A stretch of DNA of 26,616 nucleotides from SIG588 sp964515215 (GTDB lineage Bacteria; Bacillota; Clostridia; Oscillospirales; Acutalibacteraceae), in NCBI GenBank assembly GCA_964515215.1, contig CAZESL010000019.1:1-26616 (forward strand), given 5' to 3'. Below the pieces are notes generated by a model. It did not search any database and was not told the origin of the DNA. It saw nothing but the letters and a program-made list of their open reading frames with translations. The position numbers and the translations under genes are program-made. Of the stretch, positions 15,276 through 23,199 are shown one piece after another. Each line of letters opens with the position of its first letter. The stretch's first letter is position 1.

Positions 15276-15307
15276 AAGGGAGAAGCCCCATGCGGGTCTT
15301 CTCCCTT
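15276..15307 (+). terminator. Terminator-like hairpin after glgP
   Basis: AAGGGAGAAG / CTTCTCCCTT form a 10-bp stem with further pairing CCC/GGG inside. The following TGTTGG is a weak U-tract. It lies 13 bp after the glgP stop and may also serve the convergent lipoprotein gene. Confidence 0.65.
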
Positions 15308-15321
15308 GTTGGTTAGGCGTT

Positions 15322-15969
15322 TCAATTCTCCCACGCACTTTTTCGTTCATTGGATACGAAACGGTAAGAATACCCGTGTGGGGTCAAGGTCACCGTGCCG
15401 TGCTCCTCGCTCACAGTCACGTAGCGGAGCACCACCTGCCCCGCCGCCGTGCGGTATCCGCCGACAATATAGGGCGACACACCGTTATGATCACTCGCCT
15501 GGCGGTAATAGGCGTCGTATTCTTCTAAATACAGCATGCTATCCCACTCGGTTTGGTCAAGGTCGTCCGGCGTGAGCCCCGTGTATTCTGCCACCAACCA
15601 TTCGATATCCGCACGGGCGGCTTTCATCACATCAAGCGGCTCACCGTCGGGATAGGCGGCATCTACCGCCGCTTCTTCTTCCGCAGTTGCTTCGGACAAT
15701 CCGTCGCATACTAACCAAAACAACGATATTTCCTCGGGTGCGGTATATTCAGGAACCAAAAACCGTGCCGCTTCCGCGGTGAAGAACTGCTGAAACCATG
15801 CAAGTTCATACACCGAAAGTGCCGTTTCTCCCGTTATGGGCACCGTGGTGGTCGCCGTCGTCGATCCCGTGGTGGTGGGTACCATCGTCCCACCGCCGTC
15901 TTTCGGGGTACAAGCACTCACTCCAAAACACAGCACACACACCGCAAACCAACACCATATTCGTTTCAT
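15322..15969 (-). CDS. Lipoprotein of unknown function
   Basis: A 215-residue protein with a lipoprotein signal: MKRIWCWFAVCVLCFG, then lipobox VSAC with Cys20 as the lipidated residue. A Thr-rich linker follows (TMVPTTTGSTTATTTVP), then a soluble domain of about 170 residues with many acidic and aromatic residues. No known catalytic motif is seen. AAAGGGCGG precedes the ATG. It begins 29 bp after the stop of the CHAP-domain gene on the same strand, so both may be one transcript. The same kind of Thr-rich linker appears in the double-cyclophilin lipoprotein in this window, which suggests a common style of surface tether in this organism. Confidence 0.8.
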   Translation of the reverse strand: MKRIWCWFAVCVLCFGVSACTPKDGGGTMVPTTTGSTTATTTVPITGETALSVYELAWFQQFFTAEAARFLVPEYTAPEEISLFWLVCDGLSEATAEEEAAVDAAYPDGEPLDVMKAARADIEWLVAEYTGLTPDDLDQTEWDSMLYLEEYDAYYRQASDHNGVSPYIVGGYRTAAGQVVLRYVTVSEEHGTVTLTPHGYSYRFVSNERKSAWEN

Positions 15970-15998
15970 ATCCGCACCGCCCTTTCAAGCCAAACTTG

Positions 15999-16835
15999 CT
16001 ACTGTGTTATGTATTCCTCATCTTCGTTAGAGGGAAGATAAGGTGTTGTCATCTTACAAACAGAGCAACTGTATCCTGTTCCCTGCTGTCTCCAAACATG
16101 TTCGCTTTTGGTTCCAGGGGTGCCACACACACTGCATGTACGCCAATGCCCGGAAGTCGCGTAATCATAAGAGATATAATACAGATGTCCGCTTGGACAA
16201 TATGCAGGATGACCATAGCCAATCAATTTGCCATTGGTATTGTATGTGTTATCCCTATGGTACGTATGCTGGCTAACCTGATCACTCCAGTTTCCATCGA
16301 CCACCGTAATCGTTGTGGTCGAGACCGCAATCACAATTCCTGTATGGGTAGATGTGGTAGAAGAACCACTGGAACCAGTAAAGAAAATATCTCCCACTTG
16401 AGGAGTATAGGATGAGGACGCCGAATAAAATCTGTTGTTTTCTTTATAGAAGTTCATACAATCAGTTGGACTAGAATCTCTGTAAACAATAGAACTACTT
16501 ATACCTGCTTGCGCGGCACACCATGCCACGAAGCTACTGCACCAAGCCAAACCGTTAGCGCCCATCCATTGCCCATATTTTGTAAAATTGTTACTTCCGA
16601 CATTCGCGTCCGGATCATCCAAATAAGCGTTTGTTGCTTTCTCCATATACCCGACCTCAGCTAATGCAATGCTAATAAAATCGGTTCTAACGCTTGCGCC
16701 CATAACAACTGCTTCTGATCCTTTTCCTATTACTGCCTGCGCTTCACTATCGCCCGCACCAGGGGCAGCAAACACAACTACATTGAAACTTATACAGAAA
16801 CAAACCACTAAAAGAACGGATAAAAATTTTTTCAT
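15999..16835 (-). CDS. Secreted CHAP-domain protein (putative peptidoglycan amidohydrolase)
   Basis: A 278-residue protein with a Sec signal peptide (MKKFLSVLLVVCFCISFNVVVFAA). Residues about 45-190 show the CHAP pattern: GLAWCSSFVAWCAAQAG with the likely nucleophile Cys, PQVGDIFFTG, THTGIVIAV with the catalytic His, and VDGNWS with a polar third residue. The tail has two CxxC pairs with histidines (TCSVCGTPGTKSEH and SCSVCKMTT), a possible zinc-binding module. CHAP proteins cleave peptidoglycan amide bonds, but this target is inferred. The frame opens with a GTG at 16844, but AAGGGAG placed 8 nt before the ATG at 16835 sets the start. The gene is AT-richer than its neighbours. Confidence 0.82.
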   Translation of the reverse strand: MKKFLSVLLVVCFCISFNVVVFAAPGAGDSEAQAVIGKGSEAVVMGASVRTDFISIALAEVGYMEKATNAYLDDPDANVGSNNFTKYGQWMGANGLAWCSSFVAWCAAQAGISSSIVYRDSSPTDCMNFYKENNRFYSASSSYTPQVGDIFFTGSSGSSTTSTHTGIVIAVSTTTITVVDGNWSDQVSQHTYHRDNTYNTNGKLIGYGHPAYCPSGHLYYISYDYATSGHWRTCSVCGTPGTKSEHVWRQQGTGYSCSVCKMTTPYLPSNEDEEYITQ

Positions 16836-17009
16836 TCTTGCCACTCCCTTGCTTTAATTTTTCCTGTGTACACTCGGTTAACTTTCTCTGAGAGATAGGC
16901 CTTCTTCTCTCGTATTCATCATAACATATTGTCATATCATTATCTATTCGCGCTTTTCACAAAATACGCCGTTCCCATTTGGCCACAACAGAAAAACTCT
17001 GTGAATACC

Positions 17010-17038
17010 TTGCATTTTACGGTAAAAGATGGTATGCT
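17010..17038 (+). promoter_or_regulatory. Promoter of the proBA operon
   Basis: -35 TTGCAT (17010-17015), a 17-bp spacer, and -10 TATGCT (17033-17038). The spacer holds the near-palindrome TTTTACGGTAAAA (17015-17027), and a similar string lies at 17060-17074, before the ATG at 17086. These could be operator sites, but no regulator is identified. The rest of 16836-17085 shows no gene. Confidence 0.6.
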
Positions 17039-17085
17039 GTAAAGTGATGATATATTTTTATTTTACCATAAAGGAAGTTTTTCGT

Positions 17086-17883
17086 ATGAACACGCCGCAA
17101 TCCGCCCATCGTATCGTTGTGAAGGTGGGCACCTCCACCCTCGCCTACCCCAACGGGCGGCTGAATATTCGCCGTATTGAACAACTGGTTAAAGTGTTGG
17201 CCGACCTCAAAAATTCGGGGCGCGAAGTGTTGCTGGTCACCTCCGCCGCCATCGGTGTGGGGGCGGGTCTGCTCGGGTTGAAAGAGCGTCCGCACGACGT
17301 GGGCGGCAAGCAAGCCGCGGCGGCGGTCGGCCAGTGTGAACTGATGTATACCTACGACAAACTCTTTTCGGAATACGGGCACCAGACCGCGCAGGTACTG
17401 CTCACCCGTGACGTGGTGGAGGACGACGTGCGCAAAAGCAACGCCGCCAACACCCTCGCCCGATTGATGGAATTCGGCGCGCTGCCCATCATCAACGAAA
17501 ACGACACGGTAGCCACCGAAGAATTAGAATTCGGCGATAACGACACCCTTTCCGCTCTCGTGGCGGTGCTGGCACACGCTGAACTGCTGGTGTTGCTCAC
17601 CGATATCGACGGGCTGTATACCGACAATCCGCGTGTGAATCCCGACGCCCGCCGCATCGATGTGGTGGAGGAGATCACCGACGAATTGCTCCACGCCGCG
17701 AAAGGAGCGGGCTCGCCGCTCGGCACGGGCGGTATGTCCACCAAACTGCACGCGGCGACGATCGCCACCGCCGACGGCATTCCCACCGTGGTGATGAGCG
17801 GCGAAAATCCGGAATTACTGTACGACTTATTGGACGGCAAGGCGATCGGCACGCTGTTCAAGGCAAAGGAGCTGGCAGAATGA
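17086..17883 (+). CDS. proB: Glutamate 5-kinase
   Basis: Phosphorylates glutamate to gamma-glutamyl phosphate, the first step of proline synthesis. 265 residues: VVKVGTSTLAYPNGRLN at the N-terminus, LLVTSAAIGVGAG, PIINENDTVATEELEFGDND, LLTDIDGLYTDNP and GTGGMSTKLHAA, all typical of the amino-acid kinase fold. The C-terminal PUA domain of longer homologues (E. coli type, about 367 residues) is absent; short forms are known, so this is not a truncation. The frame is open from 17029, but AAGGAAG just before the ATG at 17086 sets the start. The stop overlaps the proA start as ATGA, indicating coupled translation. Confidence 0.96.
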   Translation: MNTPQSAHRIVVKVGTSTLAYPNGRLNIRRIEQLVKVLADLKNSGREVLLVTSAAIGVGAGLLGLKERPHDVGGKQAAAAVGQCELMYTYDKLFSEYGHQTAQVLLTRDVVEDDVRKSNAANTLARLMEFGALPIINENDTVATEELEFGDNDTLSALVAVLAHAELLVLLTDIDGLYTDNPRVNPDARRIDVVEEITDELLHAAKGAGSPLGTGGMSTKLHAATIATADGIPTVVMSGENPELLYDLLDGKAIGTLFKAKELAE

Positions 17884-19121
17884 CCTTGCAAGAACTGGGC
17901 GCAAACGCCCGCGCCGCCGCCCGCGTACTCGCAACGGCGGGCACCAAAGAGAAAAACGCGGCTCTGCTGAAAATGGCAGATGCCTTGATCGCCCATACGG
18001 CGGATATATTGGCGGCCAACGAAGCCGATATCGCCGCCGCACGGGAAAGCGGTATGCGGGAATCGTTGATCGACCGCTTGGCGCTGAGCGAAGACCGCAT
18101 CCGCGGTATGGCGGACGGTATGCGGGAGGTCGCCGCCCTCACCGATCCCGTAGGCGAGGTGATGGAAGGGTATCGCCGCCCGAACGGGCTTGCCATCCGC
18201 AAGGTGCGGGTACCGATGGGGGTCATCGGCATCATTTATGAAGCGCGCCCCAACGTGACGGCGGATGCCGCCGCCCTGTGTTTGAAATCGGGCAACGCCA
18301 CCCTGCTGCGCGGCGGGAAAGAGGCGATCCGTTCCAACACCGCGGTGGTAGCGGCACTGCGCGAAGGCCTCGTCGCCGCCGACCTGCCCGCCGATGCGGT
18401 GCAACTGCTCACCGATACCTCCCGCGAGACCGCGACCGCGATGATGCGGCTGAACGCCTATCTCGACGTGCTGATCCCGCGCGGGGGCGCAGGGCTTATC
18501 CGCTCGGTGGTGGAAAATGCCACCGTCCCCGTCATTCAAACGGGTGTGGGCAACTGCCACGTGTACGTGGACGAGACCGCCGACCTTTTGATGGCGGCGG
18601 ATATCATCGAAAACGCGAAAGCCTCCCGCCCCTCGGTCTGCAACGCGGCGGAGACCTTACTCGTACACCGCGCGGTGGCAAAGGAAGGCTTGCCGCTGAT
18701 GGCGGCGAAACTCGCCGCACACGGCGTTACTTTGCGCGGGTGCGATGCCACCTGCGCCCTGCTGCCCGAAGCCACTCCTGCAACCGATGACGACTGGGCG
18801 ACTGAATACGGCGACTACATTTTGGCAGTCAAAGTGGTGGACTCGCTGGACGAAGCGATCGCACATATCAACACCTACGGTACGGGGCACAGTGAATGTA
18901 TCGTGACCGACAGCCACTCGGCCGCCGAACGCTTCACCGCCGCGGTGGACGCCGCCGCGGTGTACGTCAACGCCTCCACCCGCTTCACCGACGGCGGTGA
19001 ATTCGGGTTGGGCGCGGAGATCGGCATCTCCACCCAAAAACTGCATGCCCGCGGCCCGATGGGGCTTAGGGAATTGACCACCGCGAAATTCATCATCAAC
19101 GGCAACGGACAGTGCCGTTAA
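17880..19121 (+). CDS. proA: Gamma-glutamyl phosphate reductase
   Basis: A 413-residue NADPH-dependent enzyme that reduces gamma-glutamyl phosphate to glutamate semialdehyde, the second step of proline synthesis. Seen: RVPMGVIGIIYEARPNVT, LKSGNATLLRGGKEA, DVLIPRGGAGLI, VGNCHVYVD, SRPSVCNAAETLLVH with the catalytic cysteine, GTGHSECIVTD and VYVNASTRFTDGGEFGLGAEIGIS. Full length. It shares ATGA with proB and is followed after 13 bp by a membrane-anchored protein gene. The third enzyme, proC, is not in the window. Confidence 0.97.
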   Translation: MTLQELGANARAAARVLATAGTKEKNAALLKMADALIAHTADILAANEADIAAARESGMRESLIDRLALSEDRIRGMADGMREVAALTDPVGEVMEGYRRPNGLAIRKVRVPMGVIGIIYEARPNVTADAAALCLKSGNATLLRGGKEAIRSNTAVVAALREGLVAADLPADAVQLLTDTSRETATAMMRLNAYLDVLIPRGGAGLIRSVVENATVPVIQTGVGNCHVYVDETADLLMAADIIENAKASRPSVCNAAETLLVHRAVAKEGLPLMAAKLAAHGVTLRGCDATCALLPEATPATDDDWATEYGDYILAVKVVDSLDEAIAHINTYGTGHSECIVTDSHSAAERFTAAVDAAAVYVNASTRFTDGGEFGLGAEIGISTQKLHARGPMGLRELTTAKFIINGNGQCR

Positions 19122-19134
19122 AGGAGAGAGTAGT

Positions 19135-19959
19135 ATGGCTTGGATCAAACGCTCCACCCCCCTTACCCCGGAAACGGACGAAACGGCAAAACCCGCCGAG
19201 GCAGCCGCCGATAAAGGCGGTGACGAGCGCCCCTCCCGCCGTTTTTCCAAGCGGGGAACGCGGCGCGGACACTACGCCGCCAACGCCGCGATCGGGCTTT
19301 TGGTATTGGTGTTTGCCGTGATCGGCGTGATATCCACCGTCGTGGGCGGTTTCCGCTTCGTAAAAAATATGCGGGATACCTCGCATTTGACCAACGAGAT
19401 GTATTACACCCTTCTGCCGCTGATGCAATATACCCCCACCGCCTTTGAGTCGGTGGAAACGGCCGAACAAGCACCGCTGATCCAAGCGGCACTGTATGCC
19501 GTTACCAACCGCGAATGGATCCGCCAACAGCAGGACGTGAACTACGTTTCCCCCTACACCACCGACGACTTCGGCCGTACCATCGTGCCGATCGAAGCGG
19601 TGACCGAAGCGTATCATACGCTGTTTGGAAACGATTTCACGCCGAAGTATGCCACCTTCGGTGTGGAGGGCGACTCCTACTTCTCGTTTGAATATGAAGA
19701 AGACAAACAGCATTACCACGTGCCGCAGCAGACGTCGGGCGCGTTTGAACCGGTGATCGGCACCATTCAGCGGGCGGGCGACACCTACACCGTGCAAGTG
19801 GGATACGTTCACCTGCAGGACGTGACGGTAGACGATTACGGCAACAAGGTCGTGGATATGCAAAAAGCGACCTACCGCCAATACTACACGGTAGAAGACA
19901 CCGAAAACGGCTACGTCATCCGCGCCGTGACGGACGAGCAAGCAGACAGCAAAAAATGA
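19135..19959 (+). CDS. Membrane-anchored protein of unknown function
   Basis: A 274-residue protein. About 45 charged cytoplasmic residues come first (with SRRFSKRGTRRG before the membrane). Then one transmembrane helix follows (about 48-73, AAIGLLVLVFAVIGVISTVVGG), and an extracytoplasmic domain of about 200 residues. The outside part is rich in Tyr, Thr and Asp, without cysteine or a recognised catalytic motif. GGAGAG precedes the ATG. It sits 13 bp after proA, so it is probably co-transcribed, but no link to proline synthesis is evident. Its original terminator, downstream at 19965, has been split by an insertion. Confidence 0.8.
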   Translation: MAWIKRSTPLTPETDETAKPAEAAADKGGDERPSRRFSKRGTRRGHYAANAAIGLLVLVFAVIGVISTVVGGFRFVKNMRDTSHLTNEMYYTLLPLMQYTPTAFESVETAEQAPLIQAALYAVTNREWIRQQQDVNYVSPYTTDDFGRTIVPIEAVTEAYHTLFGNDFTPKYATFGVEGDSYFSFEYEEDKQHYHVPQQTSGAFEPVIGTIQRAGDTYTVQVGYVHLQDVTVDDYGNKVVDMQKATYRQYYTVEDTENGYVIRAVTDEQADSKK

Positions 19960-19966
19960 CGAAAAG

Positions 19967-19988
19967 CCACCCGCCGTACGGCGGGTGG
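19967..19988. terminator. Left part of a split bidirectional terminator
   Basis: The 22-bp perfect palindrome with arm CCACCCGCCGT is preceded by GAAAAG. Its expected right flank, GGTGGCTTTTT, now lies at 20326-20335. Joining 19988 to 20331 rebuilds a perfect 24-bp palindrome with A4 on one side and T5 on the other, between the convergent stops at 19959 and 20335. Confidence 0.7.
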
Positions 19989-20038
19989 TCATAGGAATAA
20001 AAATGGAGAGAATGTATCTTAAGCGGTACATTCTCTCC
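19977..20038 (+). repeat. 62-bp module, copy 2
   Basis: TACGGCGGGTGG, CATAGGAATAAAAA, then a 12-bp stem GGAGAGAATGTA / TACATTCTCTCC with a 10-nt loop. Compared with copy 1 (4626-4688, minus), the stem has GAGAG/CTCTC instead of GAGCG/CGCTC, a change on both arms that keeps the pairing. Confidence 0.65.
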
Positions 20039-20080
20039 TTGTGTTTTGTGGATATTCACTCTTCCTTGAAAGGTGCTGTG

Positions 20081-20155
20081 ACCCTTGGCCCCCTTGTTAA
20101 AGGGGGCTGGCATTCGCCGCCCGTGAAACGGGTGGGCGAATGACTGGGGGATTTT
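20081..20155 (+). repeat. Dispersed repeat unit (CCCTTGGCCCCC type)
   Basis: ACCCTTGGCCCCCTTGTTAA, then AGGGGG, forms a first hairpin. The next palindrome ATTCGCC-CGCCCGTGAAACGGG-TGGGCGAAT follows, then GACTGGGGGATT. The first half recurs nearly exactly at 26543-26569 and partly at 12253-12265. Confidence 0.65.
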
Positions 20156-20170
20156 CTGCGGTTGAGCAAG

Positions 20171-20288
20171 CAACTTGTGTAGGACTACCCCTCAGTCTCG
20201 CTTCGCTCGACAGCTTTTCTCCCGAAGACGGGCCCCTTTTGTCTGCTTCTTGACAATTCCAATTTGCCTGACAAGGGGAGCCAAGGCG
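20171..20288 (-). repeat. Dispersed repeat unit, inverted copy
   Basis: On the minus strand it reads CCTTGGCTCCCCTTGTC, then AGCTGTCGAGCGAAGCGA, CTGAGGGGTAG and CCTACACAAGTTG: the same plan as 12381-12436 with different stems, and with extra sequence between the two halves. Its end, ACTTGTGTAGG on the plus strand, is shared with 99-109. Confidence 0.55.
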
Positions 20289-20334
20289 CACACTCCTAAT
20301 CCCTAACTACAACTCACTTACGGCGGGTGGCTTT

Positions 20335-21267
20335 TTACTCTTCGTCCTTACCGCAGGTCTTGGACACGATGTATTTGGGTCTTCCTTTGATCTCGTCATA
20401 GATCTTCGAGAGATAATAGCCGACGATGCCGACGCTGATCATAATAATACTGCTGAACAGGATCTGCAAAATGATAACGGTGGTGAAGCCTTCCAGCGAC
20501 CTGCCGCTGAATTTGCCGATCAGCGCAATGGCGCCCATCACGACCGAGATCACAAAGGAGACCGTCCCCAGTGCGGTGATGACCTTCATCGGGAAATCCG
20601 AGAAAGAGGTGATGTTGGTCACCGCGTATTTCACGAGAGAGCGGAACGACCATTTGGATTCGCCCGCTACGCGCTCTTGCACCTCAAAGGTGATCTGCAC
20701 CACCTTAAAACCGATCCACGAAGACAAGGCGCGGAAGAAGGAATTCTTCTCTTTGATCGTCAAGAGCGCATCGATCGCCTTGCGGTCGAGCAATTTAAAA
20801 TCCGATGCATCCCGCATATTGATCTTGGTAGCGGCGCTGATGATACCGTAAAAGGTGTTGGCAAACGCCTTGTGAAGCCATGACTCCTTGCCGCGATCGG
20901 TCTTCACCGCCTCCACCACTTCGTATCCCTGCTCCCACAAAGCGTACATCTCAAGCATCTTTTCGGGCGGATGTTGCAGATCACAGTCGATCACCACGGC
21001 ACACGCGCCGCCGGCCGCCTCAAGACCCGCCACGATGGCCGCTTCTTTGCCGAAGTTGCGCGAGAAATGCACACCGCGCACCGCCATGATCGCCGTTGAG
21101 GCTTCTTCAATTTTTTGCCACGTGGCATCCTTCGAGCCGTCGTCCACGAAGATCAACTCGTGAGGAATGGCGGCGTCTTCCAACAGCGTATGAATGACCG
21201 ACGCCGTCTTTTCGATCATCGCTTCTTCGTTATACGACGGTATCACGACCGAAAGCATCTTTTCCAT
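20335..21267 (-). CDS. Family 2 glycosyltransferase, polyprenyl-phosphate type
   Basis: A 310-residue GT2 enzyme, likely transferring a sugar to a polyprenyl phosphate at the inner membrane face. The catalytic domain (1-230) has VVIPSYNEEAMIEKT, ELIFVDDGSKDAT, VIDCDLQHPPEKM (the DxD-like site) and RDASDFKLLDRKAID. Two membrane helices at the C-terminus (about 232-255 and 265-290) are followed by a basic tail, as in GtrB/DPM1-like enzymes. GGGAGG precedes the ATG. It is last in the operon after htpG; the product (glycosylated lipid or wall polymer) is not deducible here. Its own terminator was interrupted by the insertion next to it. Confidence 0.9.
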   Translation of the reverse strand: MEKMLSVVIPSYNEEAMIEKTASVIHTLLEDAAIPHELIFVDDGSKDATWQKIEEASTAIMAVRGVHFSRNFGKEAAIVAGLEAAGGACAVVIDCDLQHPPEKMLEMYALWEQGYEVVEAVKTDRGKESWLHKAFANTFYGIISAATKINMRDASDFKLLDRKAIDALLTIKEKNSFFRALSSWIGFKVVQITFEVQERVAGESKWSFRSLVKYAVTNITSFSDFPMKVITALGTVSFVISVVMGAIALIGKFSGRSLEGFTTVIILQILFSSIIMISVGIVGYYLSKIYDEIKGRPKYIVSKTCGKDEE

Positions 21268-21280
21268 TGCGGTTCCTCCC

Positions 21281-21304
21281 TATACTTCTCCCTATACTTC
21301 TCCC
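21281..21304. repeat. Tandem 12-bp repeat between htpG and the GT2 gene
   Basis: There are two exact copies of TATACTTCTCCC (minus strand GGGAGAAGTATA), which fill most of the 37-bp spacer. Each brings a GGGAG ribosome-binding-like string upstream of the real GGGAGG. Probably a slippage duplication. Confidence 0.6.
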
Positions 21305-23185
21305 TTACTCTCCTGCCATCAAACGGGACAGGCGGTCGGAAAACGCCACCGTATCGGCAAGCGGCAGCCCTTCAATAAGCAACGCCTGATCGTACAGCAG
21401 AGCGGCATAATCCGCAAGTTTCTCCTCGTCTTCCATTGTAAGCAACGTCCGGAATACGGGGTGCGCGGGATTGAGCTCCAACACACGTTCCGCTTTCACG
21501 GGAGCGGCGTTCGGCATCTGCGAGAGCACCTTTTCCATTTCGAGCGACACCGCACCTTCGCTCACCAAGCAGACGGGGTGAGACTTCAAGCGGGCGGAGA
21601 TGCGCACCGCCTTACACTGCCCTTCCAGCGCTTTTTCAAGTTTTTCGAGCAGTGCGGTCTCCTCAGCGGAGTTTTCACGCTTCTCCTCCTCCGCATCAAA
21701 GCCGAGGTCGTCGCCCGACACCGAACGGAATTCCTTCTCCTTGTAACTGTGGAGCATTTTCAGCGCAAATTCGTCCACGTCGTCGGTGAGGTACAGCACT
21801 TGATACCCGCGGTCGAGTACCGTTTCCGCCTGCGGCAGATGGGCGATCTGCTCTGCCCGCTCGCCGCACGCGTAATAGATGTACTTCTGGTCTTCCGCCA
21901 TGCTCTCAACGTATTCGCCGAGCGACACGGTAGCGCTCTCGCCCGACCACTTGAACAGCAAAAGATCCTGCAGCGTTTCCTTGTGCTGACCGTAGTTGCC
22001 GTAGATGCCGTATTTCAGTTGCAAGCCGAACTGTTCAAAGAACTGTTCATACTTTTCGCGGTCGTTCAAGAGCATCGAGGTAAGTTCCGTCTGGATCTTC
22101 TTTTCGATACGGGACGCGATGATCTTCAGCTGACGGTCGTGCTGCAACATCTCGCGCGAAATGTTGAGCGAAAGGTCTTGCGAATCCACCAAACCCCGCA
22201 CGAACCCGAAGTGATCGGGCAACAGGTCGGCACATTTATCCATAATGAGTACGCCCGACGCATAGAGTTGCAACCCCTTTTCAAACTCGCGGGTGTAATA
22301 ATTGTGGGGTGCACGGGCGGGAATGTACAAAAGGGCGTTGTAGGTCGCCGCGCCCTCCGCCGACGAATGGATGTACCGCAAAGGATCTTCGAAATCGTAG
22401 AACTTCTCTTTATAGAAGTTGTTGTAATCCTCCGCCGTCAGTTCACTGCGGTTCTTCTTCCACAACGGTACCATGCTGTTCAGCGTCTTATCCTCGACCA
22501 CCGTCTCCCACACGGTCTCCTCCCCCTCGCTGCCTTCCTGCGGCACGCGGCGGGTGGTCTCCATCTTAATGGGATAGCGAATGTAATCGGAATAGCGCTT
22601 TACCAGTTCCGACAAACGCCATTCGTCCAAAAATTCGTCGTAATTCTCGTCTTCGCCGTTCGGCTTCAGGTGCAGTTCGATCACGGTGCCGTGGGCGGCT
22701 TTTTCCGCCGCCTCCACCGTGTAGCCGTCCGCACCGTCGGATTCCCAACGCCACGCTTCCTCGCTGCCGAACGCGCGGGACGTCACCGTCACGTGATCGC
22801 TCACCATAAACGCGGAATAGAAACCCACACCGAACTGGCCGATGATGTCCACGTCGTCGGTCTTCTCGTTTTCTTGCTTAAATTTCAGCGAGCCGCTTTT
22901 GGCGATGGTGCCGAGATTTTGCTCCAGTTCCTCTTTGGTCATACCGATACCGTTATCGGTAAGCGTCAAGGTGCGGGATTCCTTGTCGGGTGTCAGGCGA
23001 ATGACCATATCTTCCCGCAGGATACCCGTCACGTTTTCAGACAGTGAACGGTAATAGAGCTTGTCCATCGCGTCACTCGCGTTGGAAATCAGTTCGCGCA
23101 AAAAGATCTCCTTGTGGGTGTAGATGGAGTGGATCATCATATCCAGGAGCCGTTTCGACTCCGCTTTAAACTGCTTTTTTGCCAT
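21305..23185 (-). CDS. htpG: Chaperone HtpG (Hsp90)
   Basis: A cytoplasmic ATP-dependent Hsp90 dimer of 626 residues. The GHKL ATP site is clear: ELISNASDAMDKL, LTLTDNGIGMTKEEL and IGQFGVGFYSAFMV. The middle domain has YIRYPI, PLWKKNRSELTAEDYNNFYKE, ALLYIPARAP and LYASGVLIMDKC, with DSQDLSLNISREMLQ. The C-terminal dimerisation domain is complete. The start is set by AAAGGAAG overlapping the nadE stop, 14 bp upstream. It is the second chaperone locus in the window. It has no CIRCE of its own, so it is probably not under HrcA control. Confidence 0.97.
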   Translation of the reverse strand: MAKKQFKAESKRLLDMMIHSIYTHKEIFLRELISNASDAMDKLYYRSLSENVTGILREDMVIRLTPDKESRTLTLTDNGIGMTKEELEQNLGTIAKSGSLKFKQENEKTDDVDIIGQFGVGFYSAFMVSDHVTVTSRAFGSEEAWRWESDGADGYTVEAAEKAAHGTVIELHLKPNGEDENYDEFLDEWRLSELVKRYSDYIRYPIKMETTRRVPQEGSEGEETVWETVVEDKTLNSMVPLWKKNRSELTAEDYNNFYKEKFYDFEDPLRYIHSSAEGAATYNALLYIPARAPHNYYTREFEKGLQLYASGVLIMDKCADLLPDHFGFVRGLVDSQDLSLNISREMLQHDRQLKIIASRIEKKIQTELTSMLLNDREKYEQFFEQFGLQLKYGIYGNYGQHKETLQDLLLFKWSGESATVSLGEYVESMAEDQKYIYYACGERAEQIAHLPQAETVLDRGYQVLYLTDDVDEFALKMLHSYKEKEFRSVSGDDLGFDAEEEKRENSAEETALLEKLEKALEGQCKAVRISARLKSHPVCLVSEGAVSLEMEKVLSQMPNAAPVKAERVLELNPAHPVFRTLLTMEDEEKLADYAALLYDQALLIEGLPLADTVAFSDRLSRLMAGE

Positions 23186-23199
23186 GATACATACTTCCT

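Larger units (their letters stand above)
19977..20330. mobile_element. 342-bp insertion flanked by a 12-bp direct repeat
   Basis: TACGGCGGGTGG occurs at 19977-19988 and again at 20319-20330. Removing one copy and everything between restores a shared terminator. The insert encodes no protein. It holds the 62-bp module (19977-20038) and two dispersed repeat units in opposite orientation. It looks like a non-autonomous, MITE-like or composite element. The 12-bp repeat may be a target duplication, or part of the element, because it also adjoins the module at the IS200 locus. Confidence 0.6.

Noticed and set aside
12908..15334. Very long antisense frame (808 codons) across glgP
   Set aside because: The sense strand is an unmistakable glycogen phosphorylase with all motifs. 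The antisense protein is His/Arg/Val-rich low-meaning sequence, produced by the codon bias, and has no plausible ribosome-binding site.
16836..17085. tRNA, T-box or riboswitch upstream of proB
   Set aside because: No T-box sequence, cloverleaf or terminator/antiterminator pair was found; only a promoter and short near-palindromes are supported.
17086..17883. ProB truncated by mutation
   Set aside because: It lacks only the PUA domain, ends cleanly in an ATGA overlap with proA and retains all kinase motifs, so it is a normal short form.
21194..23047. Long antisense frame (617 codons) across htpG
   Set aside because: Same reasoning: HtpG on the minus strand is certain, and the antisense product resembles no protein family and runs out of one gene into the next.
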